DNA of 64,000 bases from Druceiella hillmani (lineage: Eukaryota; Arthropoda; Insecta; Lepidoptera; Hepialidae), in NCBI GenBank assembly GCA_039881145.1, contig JAYKKI010000066.1, forward strand, positions 12,789,501-12,853,500. The letters run 5' to 3'. Under the pieces are notes generated by a model, which made no database searches, was not told where the DNA came from, and saw only the letters and a program-made list of their open reading frames with translations. A program made the position numbers and the translations under genes. Positions 1 to 10,798 of this stretch are shown here, in pieces; the first letter of the stretch is position 1, and each line of letters opens with the position of its first letter.

Positions 1-3
1 AAA

Positions 4-249
4 TTAACGACGAGTTTTGCGGCTACAGGAATTAATCGAGCACTTCTTATCAATATCGTCAACTCCTCCCTTACTGAGATTATAGTCTTCAATCATAACT
101 GGTTTCCTGGTATCCGTGTCTGTTTCTTGGTTATGATGAGAAGAGTAAATCGATAGGTCAGCTTTGTCCATTGTTTCTCTCTGGTAATAGAATCGTCTAA
201 TTGCAAACAGTTGATCAAACATAAAAATCAATATTTGTAATTTACGCAC
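4..249 (-). pseudogene. piggyBac-like transposase, C-terminal fragment
   Basis: The 81-residue minus-strand frame carries the pattern found after the catalytic core of piggyBac transposases: KPVMIEDYN, then KGGVDDIDKKC, then SRKTRR. In the family this block includes the last metal-binding Asp of the DDD triad (the Asp in GGVD), and an RW pair normally follows. Here a TAA stop comes directly after SRKTRR, so the end of the RNase H-like core and the Cys-rich C-terminus are missing. The upstream part of the frame (about residues 1-45) only weakly resembles the family. It is a dead fragment, probably from the same insertion as the acidic piece at 733-994. Confidence 0.75.
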
Positions 250-353
250 CGGAATATGAAATATTAGCTAATACCTTTGGCGGCAAAAATCATGTCCAGA
301 TTAAAGTCATTGCATTTTAATACTGAGGAATAGTACATAATAACTGTAAATAC

Positions 354-501
<148 letters not shown>

Positions 502-732
502 CCCTGTAAATATTTTCATTTTAGAGGTAGATATAGTTCTATCTTTGTACTGCGTTTTAACTTGGTCCTATAGGTACACAGCTTTTAGCTTGTAAATGTC
601 ACCAAAGTTTCAAGCGTTGGATGGTCGAAAAAGACCAAAGTTCAAAAGAGCTTTTTTTTTTTTTGAGAAACTTGTACTTCGTAATGTTCTTTGATACTCT
701 TGACTATTTCAAATAAATCTATTTTTGCCTTT

Positions 733-994
733 TTAATGTTCAGATGGCTCGCTCGATGTTTCTTGGTGGACTTCTTCAGCAGGTTCTAGACGCAATTCTT
801 CATGTTGTTCTTGAAGTAGTTCCTGAGATGGATCTTCTCTTACAAAAATTTCATCATCTTTTAAATATTCGGTTTACGGATTAAAAAATCATGCTATCAC
901 TTTCATCATCAAGATCATTAAACTCGTGTTCGCTGTTTTTATTCGACCACTCTTCAATTTGCTCCTCATGACTTTTAAAACCTCTAGACCACAT
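733..994 (-). pseudogene. acidic N-terminal fragment, possibly of the same piggyBac relic
   Basis: The minus strand reads M-W-S-R-G-F-K followed by an Asp/Glu-rich run and stops at 881. Shifting frame, the acidic reading continues from 870 to 733 (starting EYLKDDEIF, ending SSEPSEH and a stop). Long acidic N-termini are normal in piggyBac transposases, and the piggyBac C-terminal fragment lies just downstream on the same strand. The join is therefore plausible, but the central catalytic domain is missing. There is no family-specific motif in this piece itself, so it could be an unrelated acidic exon. Confidence 0.35.
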
Positions 995-2814
995 TTTTAA
1001 TAACTACGAGAGTTACTTGACTGAGCTATTTGAAAAACAAACAACAAATTTTGTCTTAAAACTGTCATAGGTGTTACTTGTTTATGGAACTTTTAATACA
1101 AAACCAAGAGAACAAATATAATACAAAATAAGTTAATATAAAATATCAAAAAAACAACAAATGAAAAGTTAAGTAAAACAATTATACCGATCTGTGGTCT
1201 AGGAAACACTATGAAAATAAAATGAAGTTAAGAAGCTGCATAGTGAAGCATATACACTCCGCGCCCGCTCTCGGATGACTGACGAACACATAAACACGCT
1301 AAAAAGACACTGAGAATGCAATATTTACAAATAAAAAAATAATGTCCCAGGATACGTCTTTTTTATTTTGCGTTATCTGTCAGAATATCACGTTAGCCGC
1401 AAAGTGTCAATTGACTATTCCGTATTGAAAGTTATGACGACCGTTATGATTTTTTGTTTTTTTTGTGGGAGGAAATATTTTGTCCCATGTAGAAGCTCAC
1501 TACTACACTAGAAGGTCACTTGAAGAAATCCTTTTTATTGTAGGTTTAACTGATTTTATTATATATGGATAAGTTTTATGAATGGATTTATAAAACACTT
1601 TATTATTTAAGAAGTTTTTTTATTTAGATTTATAAACGTATATCAAATGGTGGTTCCATTCTTTATTCGTATTCCTCATATTTTACTTACTTCGCAAAGT
1701 ACCCATAGGGTAATTTCTTCATTTGCAACCGGTGTTGCAAAAAAAGTGTTATTGTTGATATATTTCTTACTAAGCATTAATTTAAATAATTTAATCGTTA
1801 GGATAATATATTATAAACATGTACATTTTACTGCGTCAGACAGTACAGCTACCGTAGTCATTCTTGAATGATGGAGCCATGGTTAGATAAACATTTTTTA
1901 ATTTTTTTAAAAGTAACATTAATCAAGTGTGATCAATATTATTGTCTTTGCCCATAGATATAACATAAGAATCGTAGATCAGGAAATGTCGCGGTTTAAA
2001 ACATGGTAATTTATGTTGAATGAGGCTAAATATGCTTAAAAGATATCACATAATGGAATAAATAAAATTTTTAAATTTTCAGACTATTTTTTTCGTTCAA
2101 ATATAGGGAATTTTCCTTTTTCGAAAAAGTCACACGGATGTAAAAATTACTTTCTTAATCCCCTTCGTGTTCATCAATTTGTTTTATTATAGACCTTTGT
2201 AAATTTTTTCGTGGAATTTTAGTTGACTAAGGTTAGTTTATTGGGAACGAACAGGGCTAAATTAATTTCCCTTATTTATAGGAAGTACGTTACATTTAAG
2301 TATTGAGATTTAGAAACTTCATATTATTGGCTGCTTTTGGAATGTTTTGCTCCTTGCTTATTTTCCTATTATTTCGTTTGTATTTCTATGACGCTTTTAT
2401 GGCAGGATACTAATGAATATTTAGAACTTTTCACTGTTAAAATAGTCAATTTTGAAAGCCTTTATTTAAAATTTCTAAGTAATATTTATTGCAGAAAGTT
2501 TTTAGTTTAATAGTATTTGTTGTACTTTTAATTGTATTTATTGCACTTATGCAATTCATTCGGATGCTATACACCGCTGTAATTTAAATCGAAATATTGC
2601 GTAGCAATAAAATTTCTTTATACTTAATACAGTATTAATTATGCGAGACATTGTAACGGAAATACGTGACTTTGTTGAGTTTTTGAAGTAAAACTTCTTT
2701 ACGCACGCTTGACTTGGGGAGTAAGCTGGTGAATGCGTGACGAGAGCGTTACGAAAAGTATGATCAGGCGAGGCGAACGGAAGTTGAGAGGGAGATATAA
2801 GTTAGTGAAGACAG
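995..2814. other. no recognisable feature
   Basis: AT-rich sequence with only short frames. I see no transposase, RT or splice-like structure. A short GC-richer patch lies near 1257-1300. Confidence 0.5.
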
Positions 2815-2982
2815 AAAGAGAGAGAATTACGTTTCGTATATTACTGTAAGGACAAGAGAGAGAGGTGCGAACACACATTTTCTTTCTCTCTTTCTCTAAT
2901 AGCCAGTTATGTTTCGTATATCCAAGACACAGTGCAAACCTATTGTCTATATTACACTGTAGGAGCAAGAGAGAGCAGAGAG

Positions 2983-3036
<54 letters not shown>
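2815..3036. repeat. GAGA-rich imperfect repeat ending in (TA)n
   Basis: Two imperfect copies of a unit (a TTTCGTATAT word, then a CACTGTAGGA/TACTGTAAGGA word, then GAGAGAGA) occupy about 2828-2985. A pure (TA)26 tract follows at 2985-3036. The minus-strand frame of 135 codons crossing it is low-complexity and not credible as a gene. Confidence 0.7.
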
Positions 3037-3039
<3 letters not shown>

Positions 3040-3239
3040 AGTTTGCTAGCGTTACGCGAACGGTAATTTTTTGATTATTTTGTAATTTCATTTCGTTCTT
3101 GAACAATTTTATAAATTATTATTTTGTTTAATACATTAAATATTCTACGTTTAAAGTTAATAAAATTGTAAATTCATTTTAAAGTTCATATTTCGTGAAT
3201 TTGAAGTTTTACTTCAGTCGTGTGGTCTAAAGCACACTC

Positions 3240-3345
3240 GTCTTTTTAGGGTTCGTACCTCCATTCCTTCGAAAAAAAGGAACCCTTATAAGATCACTCT
3301 CGTGTCCGAATATCAATCACGGCCGATTTTCTCAGAAATCACTTA
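3240..3345 (+). repeat. dispersed 'TAGGGTTCNTACC...GGAACCC' repeat, copy 1
   Basis: Contains TTTTTAGGGTTCGTACCTC, then AAAGGAACCCTTATA, then a TTTTCTCAG word. The same order of words, on the minus strand, is found at 17318-17415 and 20905-21004. Repeats with this start are common in insect genomes; I cannot assign this one to an element class. Confidence 0.55.
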
Positions 3346-3377
3346 AAGGAGAAACTTTAAATTCGTCACAGTAATAA

Positions 3378-4180
3378 AATATACAAATCCACATATTCAG
3401 GCGCGGTCTCAAAGGAAAGATTAGGGAGTTTTACGCGAGTGCCCTGGCTGAAAAGTTTGATATAATTGCAGTGAGCGAAACATGGTTGGACGAGTCAGTA
3501 TACGATAGTGAGTTTCTGGACAGGCATTACACGATGCAGAGACGCGACCGGACTACGCGCGGCGGCGGCGTTCTGCTGACCGCACGCGAGCCCTTTCTGT
3601 TGAAGTACCTCCACTAGTACGAGATCGACGGCTAGCATTTGTAAGCGAAGATATCTGTTGGCCACGATAGTTTATATATTCGTGTAGTGCACATTCCTCC
3701 ATCGACATCCAATAATTATTATGAAATATATTTTATGCACACTACTAATATCTGTGAACGCCTTAATTCCAATGTGTTTGTAATTGGTGATTTTAATACG
3801 TATCGTTGTTCCCATAAATCGTTATATTTGTATGAATATATGTTATCGTATTACTCATTTGTAATTTGCAATAATGTAAGTAATACAAATGGAATAATGC
3901 CAGATGTGGTGCTTTCGAGTGGCGGTGGCACGATCGCGGACCGATGCTGCCTCTCATTTGTGCGCGAGTTTCCACACTATATCACTTCTAGTTAATGCTT
4001 AACAATGTCTCGTTTTATCGTCTCCTGTCTGAGATCGATTGGAGTAATTTGGACTCAACTGACGGTGTGAATGTCGCTGTCGATTTGTTCTGCAACCAAG
4101 TCTACTTTTATATCAACCCATGTATTCCCCTTAGATCCAAAAGTCTTCTAAAGTACAGTACTTCTTTAATCAGCTGTTAA
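3378..4180 (+). pseudogene. LINE apurinic-like endonuclease and linker remnant
   Basis: One frame gives KFDIIAVSETWLDES, then RRDRTT-GGGVLL, which match the SETWL and R-DR-GGGV blocks of LINE endonucleases (in the family, SETWL carries the active-site Glu). After a stop near 3615 another frame gives VFVIGDFN (3772-3795), the conserved GDFN block. A DVVLSS word follows, then a linker fragment from 3995 to 4180. Frameshifts near 3615, 3690 and 3995 break the reading, so no functional enzyme can be made. Confidence 0.7.
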
Positions 4181-4599
4181 TAGCCGACATCAAATGTAAG
4201 TATTATTTTCATTGACGTTGGAGACAAGATCGATTCACTAGTAACTACGAGATATTTAAATAGCTTCAATCTACAGTCAAACGCAATTTAAAAAATGTTA
4301 CAAATGATTGCATTTATAATATAGAATTGAATTTAAAAAGCAACTGTGCATCGTTTTTGTCATATATATATGTGCTTGAAGACCTATCCCCAATGCTCGC
4401 GACGTTGCTTCATGAAATGGCGGCTGAAGCTTTCGCTAGACATTCGAGTCTGTGTACATTTCGATCGTTCCTCGACTAGACGTTGCTTCTTGCTACCGAG
4501 CCGGAGCTGACGTTGATGTCACACGTGTCTCTGAATATGATCTTCAACTTGCTTTCTCCAAGATGAACAGATCGATTGCTTTCTCCGAGTACATATTTA

Positions 4600-5470
4600 A
4601 AGATTGCGTTGATATTTTTATGAAACTTTGAAGCATATATTTAAAGTTTCGCTAACAACTGGCACTCCATCCCTTACCTTGAAAAGTGACCCGTGTAACA
4701 CCTATACCTAAGGGTACTACCCTTAGGTACCCCGGGGTGAGATGTAAATAATTTCAGATTGACCGCTATTCTCTCTGCACCGAGTAAATTATTTGACTTA
4801 ATTTTACATCGCAACACAATACTTTATTTTATTCGAGCTATAGAGTTCAAATCTGTGACGAGCAGCATGACTTTCGAGTTAGACCTTCGATAGTCACAAA
4901 CCTTGTATATTTCCTAGACTATGTTGCTTATCATGTTGACCTCGGGTTTCAAGTAGATGTTGCATATTTTGACAAGAAGCTTTCGATCGTGTAGATAATG
5001 ATATCTCATTAAATTGCCTTGGCGAGACTGGGTTCTCCGTTCTACTTTACTTTTTCTCTCCGTATCTTGCGGATAGAAAGTAAATACATATGAGTTGGCA
5101 ACTTTATACCTGAGACTTACTTTACACGCACGGGAGCCAGGATTCGAATCTCGGGCCTCTACTTTTCACGGTTCCAGTAATAACAGCGCGTTGTATGTTA
5201 TTCGCGGACGACGTGAAACTTTTTATGGTCGTCAAGGATGTTGCAGATGGCGAATGGTTGCAGCAAGGCCGCCGTTGAATGGACTTCAGCAAGCGGTTTA
5301 CGGTTTAATGCAAGCAAATGTTCAATAATGAAATACAGCCGAGCACACGCTCTTATTAGATATGAATATACGGTTAGTGGAATCCCACGCATCGTCTGTA
5401 AGAGGTTGTTGATTTGGGAGTTAAATTTGAATCGCGGTTGACGTTTCGTGGGCACATGATGTATGCAGCA
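4600..5470 (+). pseudogene. LINE reverse transcriptase remnant
   Basis: Scattered frames recover RT landmarks in order: a TPIPKG-like block near 4700; an HDFRVRPS-VTNLV block near 4868-4905; AYFD with KAFDRVD-like words near 4960-4995; an SNLGPLLF block near 5137-5160; FADDVKLF at 5198-5221 with both Asp of the catalytic pair; and VDLGVKF-SRLTFRGHM near 5408-5455. Several stops and frameshifts intervene. A 23-bp palindrome sits inside the first block. Confidence 0.65.
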
Positions 5471-6163
5471 AAAAAATATTTTTGAAACCTTAGATTCGTA
5501 TTACATAATTAAAGAAATTTTCATTCTATGTCATAAATTTTTCATCCGTACAATTCAATGATGGAAAGCCAATTAGAATCCGTCTCTGTTATTTGGAACC
5601 CACACGAAGCCAATACAGCTTGATCATTGAACGTGTGCAAAAGACGTTTCTTTGATCTCTGTATGTGAGACAGTATGGTTACTGCCATTTTCTATTTCCT
5701 ACACCGATTTTTTCTTGCGTATGCTAGATTTCCATTCCTTGAAATTCAGAAGAGACGTTGTGCCTATTAAATTTATCTTCCAGCTAATAAATGGAAAAAT
5801 TCTATGCCCTTATATTACTGAGTAAACTTTCATTCTTCGTACTTGACAATTTCCTGCGTTCACGCAATCATCACTTACTTGCTATACCACCTTCTTGAAC
5901 CTAACTACATCGGAACTCTCAAGTTTCCCGCGGTATTCAACTGATCAACCACTTGGTCGCGATCGAATCAGTGTGTAATTTATTTACGATAAGTGACAGT
6001 AAATTTGTCGAAATGTGTCGTCTTTGTTTTTATAGTTCTTTGTATACATGCTTAATATAAGCATTATTTTGTTTTAAGTTTGTTAACCAATTAATTCTTA
6101 TCGTAAATAATAAATTACCTGTAATGTATCCATAAATATATGCAATTAAATAAATAAATATAT

Positions 6164-8449
6164 TGCAACAACAAAAACTGAAAAATATTTATTTGAAAAT
6201 TTGAGAAGAGCAAATTAAGCATTTGAAAAAAATACTTTTAATTCCATACATAATGCTAGATGACGTTTGAAGGTTCTGAAGGATATCCAAATTATTTTTT
6301 TTCATAATTTTAGGTATTACATTTTCAGAGATATAATAAAAGAACATTAAAAAAATACATGTTTCTCTCTTATTTTTCGACCAAAAATTATGAGAGATAT
6401 GAATTTTTAGACATATATGCAAAGGCTGCAGGAATGCTAAAACGATGACCCTAGATGTCATACTTTTTTAAATATTCCCCATGTTCTTACGGCTACAAAA
6501 GGCATAGTAAGCAATACCAACTATGCAACGTACAAACTTGGAAGTTGGCATAGTAATACATTTTATTAGCCCACATATTTCTTACATACTGTACCTCAAC
6601 CAACTTTTTAAAAATATTCGTATAACAATTGAAGAGGTCTTCAAAAGTATTGTTTTCCCATTGAATGTATCATACAGAGTATAATTTAAAAAGGCTTGTT
6701 TTGAACAAAATAAAAAATATTTTTTTTACGTTTTAAGTTGCATATTTAAAAAGATGATGAAAAATTAAATATGAAAATTTCATAATCAATACTAGGAGTA
6801 CTCTTGCTTGAATTATGAATTCAGTTTAGGACGAAAAGTGGACGAAGGAACAAATAATGTTTAGACAACGTTGGTCGAAGGTATATTCAATAATAAAGGA
6901 AATTTCAATCTCTCTGAAAAATAAAAAATGTTACTGAAGTAGATCCAATATTAAGTTAATTTTATCTGACATAGCTATTCTCATGTTTTAATATTGCAAT
7001 AGAAAAAAAAATTGCTTTGGGAAAGAAGAAGAAATATTATTTTTGAATGTGAGCTTATAGTTGTTGCATTCCAATATATATCATCTACTTTTCATCTCGC
7101 AAATATTATAGGGGATGAAAAGTGAATGACGTATATTAACGTTAGCATTATACATAACAGCTATAAACCTTGAAAAAGGGCCCACAGGAAAATATGAGAT
7201 TAGGTACTCAAGAAGTTCTTTCAAGAGTGTGTAGGTACATCCCACATATATTGAATTATTTACTGGGAACTGCTTCCAACTAAAAATAAAATTACCTTCA
7301 ATATTTATCAAAGTCGCCGTTAAACCTCCCGAAATCAAAGCAAAGTATATGTTTGTATGTCAACTCGTGGCCCCCTCATATTAAAGTAACGCGTAAAGAT
7401 AATACTTTTAATTAGATGGACTGTTCTCCTTCATCCGCCGTACTTTAATCACTCCTTATCTTCCGACCAAAGTCTGTTTCCCTCGCTGTTTAATTATTTC
7501 GCGTAACAAAAAATTAGGAAAGTCATCTTAAGTTTGAACTTATCCAATTTTCAGCCAAACACCAGATAATTTTAAAAGAAAGGAACTTTACTACTTCGTA
7601 CCCGTTGGCCACAAGGGATAGATAACAGTACTGCTTATATAATTTAAGATTGATTTTATTAATTATACATAAAAAAATATGTATACGGTTACGTTGTACG
7701 GAAAAAATGTTTTCCCTTATGTCAATTCCAAAAATTACACGACTTTCAAAAATACATGGCCTACTCTGAATTTATATAAAACTTTTCTTAAATCAAGAAA
7801 AGAAGCTAGTCCAATATTTTTAATGTAAATGAACTTTTTTGAGTGTAATAGAAATTATCCACTACTGCAAATTAACTTTTAATTGGAAAATTATCTTTCA
7901 TATGGCAGGACGTGGATTAATTTGCTGTGTCAATATTTTAATTTTTTTGCAAAATTTGTACCGTGCATCACAGTAGATACTTTAATAATAACATTGGATA
8001 TAGTTACAGTTTCTGTATTTTTAACGGGAAAATTATCATTAAATACAAACAACTTACCACCGGTCTGACATTGTAGAAATCGAACGAGATAGGAAGACCT
8101 GTAGCTGCTATATATTTCAACTCAACAGATCATGCTGGGTAAAAATTAAGAAAACTGTGTTATCCTCAGTGGAATGTCCTTCTCTATATGTGAATTGCCA
8201 TCCTTTCTCATTTTCTGTAGTTAGAATCTCAAACAACACTTCACTAATCTTCTGCAGTGGGAAGAGTGGTAAAATAAAACCCTTGTTTATTAGAAGAATA
8301 TCTTTCGAATAACTCCTAAAATTTCTACAATTTGTCGTTTTAATCATTTAACGCTGTTCTATGGTAAATATATGAGAATGAGAGTTTAGTCATAGGAGGA
8401 AAAAAGTTGTAAGTAATTGGTAAAAATTAACTAATTGTCATGCTAAAAC
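6164..8449. other. no recognisable feature
   Basis: AT-rich DNA with a few frames of 60-90 codons (for example on the minus strand near 6189-6461, 7081-7338 and 8117-8347). They lack family motifs, have Lys/Asn/Ile/Phe-rich composition, and I do not regard them as genes. Confidence 0.5.
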
Positions 8450-8461
8450 TATATACAATTG
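8450..8461. repeat. target-site duplication, left copy
   Basis: TATATACAATTG, identical to 9994-10005 on the other side of the Penelope-like insertion. Confidence 0.85.
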
Positions 8462-8501
8462 TTGACTATATTTGGCGTTAATTTTGTAGAAATTCATTAT
8501 T

Positions 8502-9017
8502 CACAATTAAATGAAACTACGTGATGTAGTATTATTTCTACTATCTTTAATTTCTTTACCACGACCTAGGTTTCGTTGTATTGCAACATCTTCAGGTGGG
8601 ATATTAGCAAAGATTAACTCTTAGGAACAACCAACAGCATTTATATGTTTCAAACACAATAGCGGAAGACTGCTTTGTGCGGATTTTTCCATTGTTTATG
8701 TTAGTGGGTTTATTGCAGGGGCGCAGACTAGGTTTTATTATATTACAGAGAGTTATACAATATACCAATATTTTAGTGAGAGTAATAAATTCAATCGTTG
8801 TTATTATGTGAGGTTATACAATGCAAACTTTACGGTGTATGTAACAAAATTAAATGGAAGTTATTATCGGTAATATATTTGTACAAAAGCAAGGGTATTT
8901 GAAAGTAAGGCCAAGGTAACACACTAATTCTACATATCTTATTATCGGTAATATATTTATACAAAAGCAAGGATATTTGAAAGTAAGGACAAGGTAATAC
9001 ACTAATTCTACATATCT
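8502..9017 (-). repeat. PLE-1 left inverted arm
   Basis: 516 bp, the reverse complement of 9478-9993 with few differences (for example a C/T change in ribozyme stem II and a GCGGAAGA/GCGGAAGAC region). Its inner end contains a 78-bp tandem duplication (8861-8938 and 8939-9016) that is also present in the other arm. Confidence 0.9.
8559..8600 (-). ncRNA. hammerhead-ribozyme-like motif (type I), left arm of PLE-1
   Basis: On the minus strand: stem I 5' side CCCAC, core CTGAAGA, one extra T, stem II GTTG/CAAC (here with a changed loop base), GAAA, a self-complementary ACCTAGGT stem III, cleavable GTC, then the stem I 3' side GTGG. All conserved hammerhead core positions are met except for the one-base bulge before stem II. 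The three-pair stem III with a 2-nt loop suggests action as a dimer, as described for other retroelement hammerheads. Activity is inferred, not shown. Confidence 0.6.
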
Positions 9018-9029
9018 TGACTTGACCTA

Positions 9030-9334
9030 TGTAACGATTGTAATAGTGTATACATAGGTCAACAGGAAGAGATTTTAATACAAGATATAAAGAACACATC
9101 GCCAGCTGGCGAAATATTAAACCAGACACATCTCACTTTGCTAAACATCTCATTGAAAATAACCATCTCCCCCATACCGATAATTCCCCCTATGTATTAC
9201 AAATAAATACAAAAGGCAATAAACTTAATATTCTAGAAACATTAGAAATAAACAGACATAAAAAAGATATCAAGGTCAATATATTAAATGAACAACTAAA
9301 TATAATATCATCACCCATTCTTAATATCTTCTAG
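9030..9334 (+). pseudogene. Penelope-type GIY-YIG endonuclease remnant
   Basis: Reads CNDCNSVYIGQ, loses one base, then continues GRDFNTRYKEHIASW, then PDTSHFAKHLIENNH, and ends in TAG at 9334. The VYIG-Q-GR-F---R--EH-- arrangement is the Penelope endonuclease signature: the Tyr of the YIG half-motif, the Arg of the GR-F-R helix, and the CxxC-like start. The first half of GIY-YIG and the whole RT are absent. The single-base deletion near 9062-9064 makes this copy non-functional. Confidence 0.85.
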
Positions 9335-9477
9335 ATATAATATAAATATAAAACATTGATACTACAGTACCCTGGAAATTGTTTCAGCACTAATACACAT
9401 ATAAATATAAGTATTTATAATAAAAACAAAAAAATTAAAAGAAATAAATAAATAAATATATGAATACACAAAACCGG

Positions 9478-9993
9478 AGATATGTAGAATTAGTGTATTA
9501 CCTTGTCCTTACTTTCAAATACCCTTGCTTTTGTATAAATATATTACCGATAATAAGATATGTAGAATTAGTGTATTACCTTGGCCTTACTTTCAAATAC
9601 CCTTGCTTTTGTACAAATATATTACCGATAATAACTTCCATTTAATTTTATTACATACACCGTAAAGTTTGCATTGTATAACCTCACATAATAACAACAA
9701 TTGAATTTATTACCCTCACTAAAATACTGGTATATTGTATAACTCTCTGTAATATAATAAAACCTAGTCTGCGCCCCTGCAATAAACCCACTAACATAAA
9801 CAATGGAAAAATCCGCACAAAGCAGTCTTCCGCTAATGTGTTTGAAACATATAAATGCTGTTGGTTGTTCCTAAGAGTTAATCTTTGCTAATATCCCACC
9901 TGAAGATGTTGTAATACAACGAAACCTAGGTCGTGGTAAAGAAATTAAAGATAGTAGAAATAATACTACATCACGTAGTTTCATTTAATTGTG
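9478..9993 (+). repeat. PLE-1 right inverted arm
   Basis: Partner of 8502-9017. It contains the same 78-bp tandem duplication (9479-9556, 9557-9634), followed by about 250 bp of non-coding sequence, the hammerhead module, and a tail ending CATTTAATTGTG at the TSD. Confidence 0.9.
9895..9936 (+). ncRNA. hammerhead-ribozyme-like motif (type I), right arm of PLE-1
   Basis: CCCAC / CTGAAGA / T / GTTGT-AAT-ACAAC / GAAA / ACCTAGGT / C / GTGG. Predicted cleavage is after C9932. Four Watson-Crick pairs form stem I (CCAC with GTGG) and five form stem II. The motif is in the sense orientation of the GIY-YIG reading and 57 bp from the element end. This is the best preserved copy together with the one at 26704-26745. 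Confidence 0.68.
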
Positions 9994-10005
9994 TATATAC
10001 AATTG
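9994..10005. repeat. target-site duplication, right copy
   Basis: TATATACAATTG, matching 8450-8461. Confidence 0.85.
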
Positions 10006-10295
10006 GTTTAATATATAACGAAGTTTAGTCAAAAATTTTATTTTTCAGCAAAAATACTGTACTTAATCCTAATGTAATTTATGCCCTTAATCATTAAAAT
10101 GTACCAAATCATATTTGTTGAATGAATAAACTAAGAACAGTTACGCCTTACTTTCTTTTTTCTTTTGTGTAGCTCTACCACCTTGCTACCTGTATCAGCA
10201 CGGGATAAATTTTCAATCTGCTTGTAAGATTTTCAGAGTTCATGTTTTAAATTTTAAATAAAAATATACTATATAATAAAACCTTGTATAGTAAC

Positions 10296-10400
<105 letters not shown>

Positions 10401-10690
10401 GACGCATATATATCTATGTATCTGACACAGTTTCATTTGCCGAATTTCGAATATAAACAAAAAAGTACTGACCGTAATAATCGACACAAAATGCTGGAAA
10501 GGGAGGAGAGGGGGGAATTTGTGTTTTCACACGAGTGATAATATTGTAACTTTCACACTAAAAATCCATATATGTAGTTCCTGTCGACTGTTGAGTTAAT
10601 CTGTGGAGGAGAAAAAGGATAACAATTACCGTTGATCTATACGACTACTAGCTTTCTCTGACTATTATTTGATAAAACATTACATTATTA

Positions 10691-10798
10691 TTGGAGTAAG
10701 CTAGGCTAGGCTAGACTATTTTAGGTTTGGTTAAGGTAGGCTAGGTCAGGTTCGATAGACTAGTCTAGGCTAGGCTGTAATAAGTTGGGTTAGGTTAA
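10691..10798. repeat. degenerate 5-bp repeat resembling the insect telomere unit TTAGG
   Basis: From 10696 the sequence can be cut into consecutive 5-mers close to GTTAG: GCTAG three times, then ACTAT, TTTAG, GTTTG, GTTAA, GGTAG, GCTAG, GTCAG, GTTCG. After a phase slip come CTAGG units, and the array ends GTTGG GTTAG GTTAA. (TTAGG)n is the usual insect telomere repeat, so this may be an eroded interstitial telomere-like tract. A simple TAGGC repeat of other origin is possible. Confidence 0.4.

Larger units (their letters stand above)
3376..6163 (+). mobile_element. degenerate non-LTR retrotransposon (not of the jockey group seen elsewhere)
   Basis: A plus-strand LINE relic with endonuclease then reverse-transcriptase remnants, ending in a short (AAAT)n tail at 6147-6160, as many LINE 3' ends do. 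The diagnostic words differ from the jockey copies in this window: RT words like FADDVKLF and an SNLGPLLF block here, against FADDT and GVPQGS-LGP-LY there. This points to a CR1/L2-like group or another lineage. It is heavily frameshifted and lacks a recognisable ORF1, so it is an old 5'-truncated copy. TSD not found. Confidence 0.75.
8462..9993 (+). mobile_element. Penelope-like element insertion with inverted arms (PLE-1)
   Basis: A 1532-bp insertion bounded by a perfect 12-bp TSD. It consists of about 40 bp unique to the left end, a left arm (8502-9017), a centre encoding a GIY-YIG endonuclease remnant and 3' untranslated DNA, and a right arm (9478-9993). The right arm is the reverse complement of the left arm at nearly every position. 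Each arm carries a hammerhead-like module near its outer end. Penelope-like elements are known for a GIY-YIG endonuclease after the RT, complex inverted or tandem terminal repeats and hammerhead motifs; the RT is missing here, so this is a 5'-truncated copy. Two other TSD-bounded insertions (26523-26802 and 36839-37045) share its outer ends. Confidence 0.85.

Noticed and set aside
6189..6461. A 90-codon minus-strand frame
   Set aside because: Lys/Asn/Ile/Phe-rich composition, no motifs, and stop density around it like non-coding AT-rich DNA.
8830..9645. Frames encoding repeated CRISVLP/PYFQI peptides in the PLE-1 arms
   Set aside because: They arise from the 78-bp tandem duplication in the inverted non-coding arms. 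The same sequence is in the untranslated tail of PLE-2 without an open frame.
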